Shown here: positions 14,572 to 20,842 of the stretch, in pieces
Layout: every line of letters starts with the position of its first letter
Position numbering within the stretch: position 1 is the stretch's first letter
Position numbers and translations under genes: made by a program
Assembly: GCA_965366835.1 (NCBI GenBank)
Contig: CBDUGF010000060.1
Location: 1 to 20,842 of the forward strand
Length of the DNA: 20,842 bases
Direction: 5' to 3'
Source of the DNA: JAKGBX01 sp965366835
GTDB taxonomy: Bacteria > Pseudomonadota > Alphaproteobacteria > Rhodobacterales > Rhodobacteraceae
Notes under the pieces: generated by a model
Told to the model about the DNA's origin: nothing
The model's input: the letters and a program-made list of their open reading frames with translations, nothing else
Databases searched by the model: none

Positions 14572-14601
14572 TTGCATGGTTTTCATGAATTCCCGAATAA
14601 T
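14572..14601 (+). promoter_or_regulatory. Candidate promoter of the ABC transporter operon
   Basis: TTGCAT (14572-14577) and AATAAT (14596-14601) are 18 nt apart and give a predicted transcript start near 14608, about 70 nt before the binding-protein ATG. That start falls on the palindrome at 14608-14619. Confidence 0.4.
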
Positions 14602-14607
14602 GGATTT

Positions 14608-14619
14608 GCACAATTGTGC
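14608..14619. promoter_or_regulatory. Perfect 12-bp palindrome GCACAATTGTGC
   Basis: The palindrome has no central spacer and overlaps the predicted transcription start of the ABC operon. That is a typical place for a repressor operator. The binding protein is unknown. Confidence 0.4.
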
Positions 14620-14621
14620 CC

Positions 14622-14651
14622 GTGGGGAGGCATAAGAGGAGGCCCTCCCAC
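14622..14651 (+). promoter_or_regulatory. Possible leader hairpin upstream of the binding-protein gene
   Basis: GTGGGGAGG (14622-14630) can pair with CCTCCCAC (14644-14651) as eight pairs with one bulge. The loop holds a decoy AGAGGAGG, while the true SD (GGGAGG, 14665-14670) lies downstream, 6 nt before the ATG. The structure is modest; a role is speculative. Confidence 0.25.
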
Positions 14652-14676
14652 ACACTTACGTAACGGGAGGAACTCC

Positions 14677-16020
14677 ATGACCAAATCCAATTTCACGCGT
14701 CGCGGCGTGCTCAAGACGGGCGCTGTAGCCGGCGCCGGTGTGGCACTGCCGACGATTTTCACCAGCGCGGCTTCGGCCTACACCAACGAACCCACCGGCG
14801 GCACCGTGACCCTCGGTTTCAACGTGCCCCAGACCGGCCCCTATGCCGAAGAAGGCCTCGACGAACTGCGCGCCCAGGAGCTCGCGGTCCAGCACCTCAA
14901 CGGTGAGGGCGACGGCGGCATGCTGAACACCTTCAGCTCGAAGGTGCTCAAGGGCAACGGTATCCTCGGCAAGAAGGTCCAGTTCGTCACCGGCGACACC
15001 CAGACCAAATCCGACGCTGCCCGCGCATCGGCCAAGTCGATGATCGAAAAAGACGGCGCCATCATGATCAACGGCGGCTCGTCCTCGGGCGTTGCCGTGG
15101 CTGTTCAGGGCCTGTGCCAGGAAGCCGGCGTGATCTTCATGGCCGGTCTGACCCACTCCAACGACACCACCGGCAAGGACAAGAAGGCCAATGGCTTCCG
15201 CCATTTCTTCAACGCCTACATGTCGGGCGCCGCTCTGGCGCCGGTGCTGGCCAAGGAATACGGCAAGGATCGCCGCGCCTATCACCTGACCGCCGATTAC
15301 ACCTGGGGCTGGACCCAGCAGGAATCGATCCAGGCGGCCACCGAAGCCATGGGCTGGGAAACCGTCAACAACGTGCTGACGCCGCTGGCCTCGACGGACT
15401 TCTCGTCCTACATCGCCCCGGTGCTGAACTCGGGCGCCGATGTGCTGGTGCTGAACCACTACGGCGGCAACATGGTCAACTCGCTGACCAACGCCGTGCA
15501 GTTCGGTCTGCGCGACAAGCAGGTCAACGGCAAGAACTTCGAGATCGTCGTGCCGCTCTATTCCGAGCTGATGGCCGCCGGTGCCGGCGCCAACGTGCAA
15601 GGCGTGTTCGGCTCGATGAACTGGAACTGGCAGCTGCAGGATGAAGGCACCAAGGCCTTCGTCAAGTCGTTCGGCGAGAAATACGGCCGTCCGCCGTCCA
15701 ACTCGGCCCAGACCTGCTATGCCCAGGTTCTGCTCTATGCCGATGCCTGCGAGCGGGCCGGAACGTTCGATCCCTGTGGCGTCGTCGCAGCCCTCGAAGG
15801 CTACGAATTCGACGGCCTCGGCAACGGTCCGACGCTCTATCGCGCCGACGATCACCAGTGCTTCAAGGACGTGCTGGTCATGAAGGGCAAGGAAAACCCG
15901 ACCAACGAATACGACACGCTGGAAATCGTCGAAGTGACGCCGCGTGCCCAGGTCGAGTATGCCCCCGATCACCCGATGTTCGCCGGTGGCAATCTCGGCA
16001 AGTGCAACTCGGGCGCCTGA
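14677..16020 (+). CDS. ABC transporter substrate-binding protein, HAAT family, Tat-exported
   Basis: 447 residues. A twin-arginine signal (NFTRRGVLKTG, then a hydrophobic stretch and ASA at about 32-34) shows export of a folded protein. The mature part is a LivK/HAAT-type type I binding fold: VTLGFNVPQTGPYAEEG, then INGGSSSGVAVAVQGLCQEAG, a central FRHFFNAYMSG and AYHLTADYTWGWTQQ. It is longer than E. coli LivK (about 370). The usual BCAA-binding pocket signatures are not obvious, and the downstream acs suggests a carboxylate ligand (inference). GGGAGG lies 6 nt before the ATG. The frame is open upstream to a TTG at 14554, but the Tat signal and SD fix the start here. It is first of the five transporter genes and probably the most highly expressed. 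Confidence 0.93.
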   Translation: MTKSNFTRRGVLKTGAVAGAGVALPTIFTSAASAYTNEPTGGTVTLGFNVPQTGPYAEEGLDELRAQELAVQHLNGEGDGGMLNTFSSKVLKGNGILGKKVQFVTGDTQTKSDAARASAKSMIEKDGAIMINGGSSSGVAVAVQGLCQEAGVIFMAGLTHSNDTTGKDKKANGFRHFFNAYMSGAALAPVLAKEYGKDRRAYHLTADYTWGWTQQESIQAATEAMGWETVNNVLTPLASTDFSSYIAPVLNSGADVLVLNHYGGNMVNSLTNAVQFGLRDKQVNGKNFEIVVPLYSELMAAGAGANVQGVFGSMNWNWQLQDEGTKAFVKSFGEKYGRPPSNSAQTCYAQVLLYADACERAGTFDPCGVVAALEGYEFDGLGNGPTLYRADDHQCFKDVLVMKGKENPTNEYDTLEIVEVTPRAQVEYAPDHPMFAGGNLGKCNSGA

Positions 16021-16035
16021 GCCTCTGACAGACGC

Positions 16036-16060
16036 ATGGGGCGGGTCGATCCCGCCCCAT
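16036..16060 (+). other. Strong stem-loop after the binding-protein gene
   Basis: ATGGGGCGGG and CCCGCCCCAT form a perfect 10-bp stem with loop TCGAT, 15 nt past the stop. With no T-run following, it is more likely a 3' mRNA stabiliser or partial terminator that keeps the binding protein in excess over the membrane subunits, as in many binding-protein operons. Confidence 0.6.
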
Positions 16061-16124
16061 TGCCAACCACCCGACGGCGCGCGGACCCTGCCGCGCCCGC
16101 GCATTCCATTCACAGGTGGGGACA

Positions 16125-17156
16125 ATGGACGCAATCATCCTGCAACTTCTGAACGGGCTCGACAAAGGTTCGGCCTATGCGCTGATCGCGCTCGGCCTGA
16201 CGCTGATCTTCGGCACCCTCGGCGTGGTCAATTTCGCCCATGGCGCGCTGTTCATGATCGGTGCCTTCTGCGCCGTCGCGCTACAGCGTATTCTGAGCAC
16301 ATCCTATGTCACCGCACACCCGACGCAGAAAGACTTCCTCGGCAACCCGCTCAAGGTGGAAACACCCTATATCGAAGGCTGGTTCGGCACGGAAACCGGC
16401 GCGGCGATCATCGACTGGTCGGTACCGCTGGCCATCCTGTTCGCCATCCCGGTGATGATCATCGTCGGCTTCGTGATGGAGCGCGGGCTGATCAAGCATT
16501 TCTACAAACGCCCCCACGCCGATCAGATCCTGGTGACATTCGGCCTCGCCATCGTGTTGCAGGAACTGGTGCGCACCTATTTCGGCGCCAACCCGATCCA
16601 GACCCCCTCGCCCGAGGCCTTCCGCGGCAGTTTCGATTTCGGCGTGCTGCTCGGCTACAGTGCCGATGTGATCATCTATCCCTACTGGCGCATGGTCTAT
16701 TTCGGCTTCGCCGCGCTGATCATCGGCGCTGTGTTCGCCTTCCTGCAATTCACCACCTTCGGCATGGTGGTGCGCGCCGGCATGGCAGATCGCGAGACCG
16801 TCGGCCTTCTCGGTATCAACATCGACAAACGCTTCACCATCATGTTCGGCCTCGCCGCCGCGGTGGCCGGAGTCGCCGGGGTGATGTATGCCCCGATCAA
16901 CTCGCCGAATTACCACATGGGGATGGATTTCCTCGTGCTCAGCTTCGTGGTGGTGGTTGTCGGCGGCATGGGCTCGCTGCCCGGTGCCGTCGCCGCCGGC
17001 TTCCTGCTCGGCATCCTTGAAAGCTTCGCCTCGATGAACGTCGTCAAGGATCTGCTGCCCGGGATCGACCAGATCATCATCTATCTCGTGGCCATTGTCA
17101 TTCTGCTCGCCCGGCCTCGTGGCCTGTTGGGCAAAAAAGGCGTGATGGAGGACTAA
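16125..17156 (+). CDS. ABC transporter permease, LivH type
   Basis: 343 residues with about eight to nine hydrophobic segments and the LivH hallmarks: GLDKGSAYALIALGLTLIFG near the start, VVNFAHGALFM, LVTFGLAIVLQELVR and VVVGGMGSLPGAVAAGFLLG. It forms the membrane channel with the LivM-type partner. A 45-residue periplasmic insert rich in Pro, Thr and Tyr (about 60-100) makes it longer than the common 290-310. The ATG at 16125 is preferred (GGTGGGG upstream) over an in-frame GTG at 16116. It lies 104 nt after the binding-protein gene and 3 nt before the next. Confidence 0.93.
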   Translation: MDAIILQLLNGLDKGSAYALIALGLTLIFGTLGVVNFAHGALFMIGAFCAVALQRILSTSYVTAHPTQKDFLGNPLKVETPYIEGWFGTETGAAIIDWSVPLAILFAIPVMIIVGFVMERGLIKHFYKRPHADQILVTFGLAIVLQELVRTYFGANPIQTPSPEAFRGSFDFGVLLGYSADVIIYPYWRMVYFGFAALIIGAVFAFLQFTTFGMVVRAGMADRETVGLLGINIDKRFTIMFGLAAAVAGVAGVMYAPINSPNYHMGMDFLVLSFVVVVVGGMGSLPGAVAAGFLLGILESFASMNVVKDLLPGIDQIIIYLVAIVILLARPRGLLGKKGVMED

Positions 17157-17159
17157 CTC

Positions 17160-18344
17160 ATGCTCGGTCTCAACCGTAAAGACACCACCCTCCTGATCAT
17201 CGTGGCCCTGCTCGCCCTGCTGGCTCCGATCATCCTCAACATCTTCCCCGAGGGATCCAGACTCGCGTTCTTCAACAGCGGCTATCCCGATCTGATGCAG
17301 CGTTTCGTGATCTTCGGGATCTTCGCCATCGGCTTCAACATCCTGTTTGGCCTCACCGGCTATCTCAGCTTCGGCCATGCCGCCTTCCTCGGTGTCGGCT
17401 CCTATGCCGCGGTGTGGATGTTCAAGCTGCTGAACTACAACATCGTGCCGGCGATCCTGCTCAGCATCATCGTCGCCGGGCTGTTCTCGGTGGTGATCGG
17501 CTATATCTCCCTGCGCCGCTCGGGGATCTATTTCTCGATCCTCACCCTGGCCTTCGCCGAGATGTCGTTCCGGCTGGCCTATTCGGTGCTCACCCCGCTG
17601 ACCAACGGCGAAACCGGGCTCCAGGTCTACAACGACGATCCGCAGATCCTGCTGGGCAACGGCCCCACGGTACCGCATCTGTTCGGCCTTGAAATGCGTT
17701 CCAGGGCGGTGCTCGATGTCGGCCCCTGGGAGTTCACCTTCCCGGTCGGATACTATCTTTGCGCCATCCTGATGGTGCTCAGCTTCTATCTCTCGATCCG
17801 CATCTTCCGCTCGCCCTTCGGGTTGATGCTCCGCGCGATCAAGTCCAACCAGACCCGGATGAGCTATACCGGCCTCAACCCCAAGCCCTACACCCTGGCC
17901 GCCTTCGTGATCTCGGGCATGTATGCCGGGCTCGCCGGTGGCCTTCTGGCGGCGATGGACCCGCTGGCCGGTGCCGAACGGATGCAGTGGACCGCCTCCG
18001 GCGAGGTGGTGATCATGACCATCCTTGGCGGCGCGGGCACGCTGATCGGCCCGATCCTCGGCGCTGGCACCATCAAATATCTCGAAAACGTGTTCTCCAA
18101 GCTCAACGAAAACCTGCTGCATGAATGGTTCGCCTTCATGCCCGACGGGCTCGAAGGCGGGCTAGTCTGGCTGGTGTCGAAATTTACCGGCGAAGGCTGG
18201 CACCTGACCCTCGGCACGATCTTCATGCTGGTCATCATCTTCCTGCCCGGCGGGCTGGTCGAAGGCGGTCAGAAGATCGCGGCAAAGTTCCGCCGCAAAC
18301 CGGCCGACGAGACCGACGCCGCCAAAACCAAACCCGCGGAATAA
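17160..18344 (+). CDS. ABC transporter permease, LivM type
   Basis: 394 residues. LivM features are FGIFAIGFNILFGLTGYLSFGHAAFLGVGSY (about 51-81), RSGIYFSILTLAFAEM, RAIKSNQTRMSYTGLNPKPY and TILGGAGTLIGPILGA. A basic tail of about 25 residues ends in KTKPAE. The ATG follows the upstream stop by only 3 nt, with GGAGG inside the end of the LivH-type gene, so the two are translationally coupled. Two inserts lengthen it against the usual 320-360: one near 158-190 after TPLTNGETG, and one near 318-345 rich in Trp and Leu. Confidence 0.93.
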   Translation: MLGLNRKDTTLLIIVALLALLAPIILNIFPEGSRLAFFNSGYPDLMQRFVIFGIFAIGFNILFGLTGYLSFGHAAFLGVGSYAAVWMFKLLNYNIVPAILLSIIVAGLFSVVIGYISLRRSGIYFSILTLAFAEMSFRLAYSVLTPLTNGETGLQVYNDDPQILLGNGPTVPHLFGLEMRSRAVLDVGPWEFTFPVGYYLCAILMVLSFYLSIRIFRSPFGLMLRAIKSNQTRMSYTGLNPKPYTLAAFVISGMYAGLAGGLLAAMDPLAGAERMQWTASGEVVIMTILGGAGTLIGPILGAGTIKYLENVFSKLNENLLHEWFAFMPDGLEGGLVWLVSKFTGEGWHLTLGTIFMLVIIFLPGGLVEGGQKIAAKFRRKPADETDAAKTKPAE

Positions 18345-18355
18345 GGAGCGCTCTC

Positions 18356-19111
<756 letters not shown>

Positions 19112-19125
19112 GGAGGGCCTGAACC

Positions 19126-19881
19126 ATGAACGTCAAACCCGACTTCTCCAGGGGCCACAACTACGCCGAAACCGCCCCGGCCTATCTCTCGGTATGGAAC
19201 ATGGAGAGCTATTACGGCGAGAGCTACATCGTGCAGAACATCTCGTTCAACGTGCACGAGGGCGAAATCCTCGCGCTCCTGGGCCGCAACGGTGCCGGCA
19301 AGACCTCGACCCTGCGCTCGATCGCCCGGATGGACGCGCCGCAGGTGACACATGGCGAGATCTGGCTCGATCACCAGCCCCTGCACACCATGCGCAGCCA
19401 CGAGGCCGCGCAGGCGGGTATCGGGCTGGTGCCGGAAGATCGCTGCATCATCCCGGGGCTGACCGTCGAGGAAAACATCCAGCTGGCCCAGATCGCCCCG
19501 CCGATCGGCTGGTCGCTCGATCGCATCTACGAGCTCTTCCCCCGCCTCGGCGAGCGCCGCAAGCAGGAAGGCGTCACCCTTTCGGGCGGCGAACAGCAGA
19601 TGCTGGCGATCGGCCGGGCGCTGGCGCGCGACATCAAGGTGCTGTTGCTCGATGAGCCCTATGAAGGCCTCGCGCCGGTGATTGTCGACGAGATCGAAAA
19701 GACCCTGCGCCTGATCAAGGAACAGGGCATGACCACCGTGATCGTCGAACAGAACGCTGTGCGTGCGCTGGAACTCGCCGACCGCGCCGTGATCCTCGAT
19801 ACCGGCGGTATCGTATTCGATGGCTCCGCCTCCGAAGTGCTTGAAAACGAAGAGCTGCGCTCCGAGTATCTGGCGATCTGA
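19126..19881 (+). CDS. ABC transporter ATPase, LivF type
   Basis: 251 residues. Walker A is GRNGAGKT (53-60), signature TLSGGEQQMLAIGRAL (about 151-166) and Walker B LLLDEPYEGLAP with D176 and E177. The LivF-type motif LVPEDRCIIPGLTVEENI matches the usual VPEGRRLFPxLTVEENL. The switch position is VEQN, normal for LivF. About 20 extra N-terminal residues (MNVKPDFSRGHNYAETAPAY) precede the first beta strand. AAGGAGG sits 8 nt upstream, and the gap from the previous gene is 14 nt. Last transporter gene, followed by 203 nt before acs. Confidence 0.93.
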   Translation: MNVKPDFSRGHNYAETAPAYLSVWNMESYYGESYIVQNISFNVHEGEILALLGRNGAGKTSTLRSIARMDAPQVTHGEIWLDHQPLHTMRSHEAAQAGIGLVPEDRCIIPGLTVEENIQLAQIAPPIGWSLDRIYELFPRLGERRKQEGVTLSGGEQQMLAIGRALARDIKVLLLDEPYEGLAPVIVDEIEKTLRLIKEQGMTTVIVEQNAVRALELADRAVILDTGGIVFDGSASEVLENEELRSEYLAI

Positions 19882-19886
19882 ATCCC

Positions 19887-20002
19887 GGCACCCGCGTCAT
19901 TTATTCGAGTTGATAGTCGAGGGGCGGGTGCCTGAAGCGTTCCGCCTTTTTCCCGAGACAGGGATCAGGCGGAGCGCAGCGCGACGTATTGATGTCTCGC
20001 GC
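19887..20002 (+). other. Structured intergenic segment between the ABC operon and acs
   Basis: Three consecutive stems occupy most of the gap. SL1 is GGCACCCGC (19887-19895) with GCGGGTGCC (19924-19932), 9 bp perfect. SL2 is GCGTTCCGCCT (19937-19947) with AGGCGGAGCGC (19967-19977), 11 bp with one wobble, plus inner TCCC/GGGA. SL3 is GCGCGA (19979-19984) with TCGCGC (19997-20002). No U-run follows any of them on the plus strand. They could be partial terminators, a structured acs leader or an sRNA; the sequence cannot decide. Confidence 0.45.
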
Positions 20003-20084
20003 GCCTCGCTAAAAAACCAGTACTTCAGGTTTCTAGCGTGACGCTTTAACCTGTCCCTCGACCTGCAATTGATGAGGCTGCCCG

Positions 20085-20842
20085 ATGACCGAGACCAAGA
20101 CCTTCCCGCCAAAACCCGATTTCGTGAAAAAGGCCCATATCGACGCCGCTGCCTATGACGCGATGTACCAGGCTTCCGTCTCCGATCCCGATAAATTCTG
20201 GGCCGAACAGGCCGAGCGGCTGAGCTGGATCAAGGCCCCGACCAAAATCAAGAACACCAGCTTCGCCCACCCCGGCGTTTCGATCAAATGGTTCGAGGAT
20301 GGCAAGATCAACGTCTCGGACAATTGCATCGACCGCCATCTCGAACGCCGCGCCGATCAGACCGCGATCATCTGGGAAAGCGATGATCCTTCGATCTCCA
20401 AACACATCACCTATCTCGAGCTTTCCGAACAGGTCAACAAGCTCGCCAACGTGATGAAGGATCTCGGCATCAGGAAGGGCGATCGCGTCGTGCTCTACAT
20501 GCCGATGATCCCGGAAGCCGCCTATGCCATGCTGGCCTGCGCGCGCATCGGCGCGGTGCATTCCATCGTCTTCGCCGGCTTCTCGCCCGAGGCGCTGGCG
20601 GCGCGTGTCGGCGGCTGCGAGGCGTCCCTGATCGTCACCGCCGACGAAGCCCCGCGCGGCGGTCGCGCCACGCCCCTGAAGGCCAATGTCGACAAGGCGC
20701 TGGCGATCTGCGGCGATACCCAGGTGCTTGTGGTCGAGCGTACCGGCGCCAATGTGGCGATGAAGGACGGGCGCGATCATGCCTATCACACGCTGATGGC
20801 CCATGCCTCGACCGAGTGCGAACCCGAGGTGCTGAACGCCGA
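20085..20842 (+). CDS. acs: Acetyl-CoA synthetase, N-terminal 252 codons (cut by the window end)
   Basis: It converts acetate, CoA and ATP to acetyl-CoA, AMP and PPi; many also accept propionate. The visible N-terminal part follows Acs closely: VKKAHIDAAAYDAMYQASV, DPDKFWAEQAERLSWIK, WFEDGKINVSDNCIDRHL, YLELSEQVNKLANVMKDLG, KGDRVVLYMPMIPEAAYAML, IGAVHSIVFAGFSPEALAAR, and RGGR, which in Acs contacts CoA. The AMP-binding P-loop, the acetylated C-terminal Lys and the acyl-pocket residues are beyond the window, so acetate versus propionate preference cannot be judged. GAGG lies 7 nt before the ATG. It follows the ABC operon in the same direction, so read-through expression is possible. Confidence 0.93.
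   Translation, partial: MTETKTFPPKPDFVKKAHIDAAAYDAMYQASVSDPDKFWAEQAERLSWIKAPTKIKNTSFAHPGVSIKWFEDGKINVSDNCIDRHLERRADQTAIIWESDDPSISKHITYLELSEQVNKLANVMKDLGIRKGDRVVLYMPMIPEAAYAMLACARIGAVHSIVFAGFSPEALAARVGGCEASLIVTADEAPRGGRATPLKANVDKALAICGDTQVLVVERTGANVAMKDGRDHAYHTLMAHASTECEPEVLNA

Noticed and set aside
14554..14676. TTG-initiated 41-residue extension of the binding protein
   Set aside because: The Tat signal and GGGAGG both point to the ATG at 14677. The extension would bury the signal and crosses the predicted leader.
16281..18122. 613-codon minus-strand frame across the two permease genes
   Set aside because: Asp/Glu/His-rich translation typical of the reverse complement of hydrophobic membrane-protein codons. 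It crosses a gene boundary and has no SD.
20034..20047. AGCG-TGA-CGCT followed by TTT as an intrinsic terminator upstream of acs
   Set aside because: A 4-bp stem and three Ts are too weak to call.

Overview
This window looks like chromosomal DNA from an alphaproteobacterium of the Rhodobacteraceae (Roseobacter-type). The evidence is high GC with strong third-position G/C bias, a GapR/DUF2312 protein, a fused SSS-type sensor kinase, a short-chain fatty acyl-CoA regulator (ScfR) family protein, and a persulfide dioxygenase paired with a TIGR01244/DUF442 sulfur transferase. No CRISPR array, rRNA or complete insertion sequence was seen.

Layout. Positions 1-345: a more AT-rich edge with the first 36 codons of an unidentified minus-strand gene lying just beyond the 3' end of a tRNA-Thr(TGT). 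This could be the border of an integrated element. Positions 400-6600: housekeeping and accessory genes. They are a two-domain iron-type ABC permease, a sulfotransferase-like protein, GapR, a small membrane protein, a FadB/FadJ-like protein with degenerate active sites, a 71-residue unknown and a DksA/TraR zinc-finger protein. Positions 6600-8114: a persulfide dioxygenase and sulfur transferase pair. Upstream of it lie an FNR-type box and a CATATG-N10-CATATG dyad sitting on a promoter.

Positions 8228-20842: the most interesting block. Leftward from about 14.5 kb run an ScfR-family regulator, a single-domain response regulator, a small two-helix membrane protein, an 897-residue sodium:solute-symporter histidine kinase (SSS-STAC-HisKA-HATPase) and an orphan FliM-like protein. 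The small membrane protein and the kinase overlap by ATGA. Rightward from the same 220-bp intergenic region run a Tat-exported ligand-binding protein, two LivH/LivM-type permeases, two LivG/LivF-type ATPases and, after a 203-nt structured gap, acetyl-CoA synthetase (acs, cut by the window end).

How the genes may work together (inference). Symporter-type kinases such as CrbS control acs in gammaproteobacteria, and ScfR-family regulators (RamB, PccR) control acetate and propionate metabolism. Acs activates acetate or propionate. Finding all three around a branched-chain-amino-acid-type ABC importer suggests a module that senses, imports and activates a short-chain carboxylate or a precursor of one. 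The importer would then not be a branched-chain amino acid transporter. The shared intergenic region carries candidate operator sites: two TTTTTTACA(G/A)AA boxes 32 bp apart and a GCACAATTGTGC palindrome. The ScfR-family protein also appears to contain a segment resembling a kinase DHp domain.
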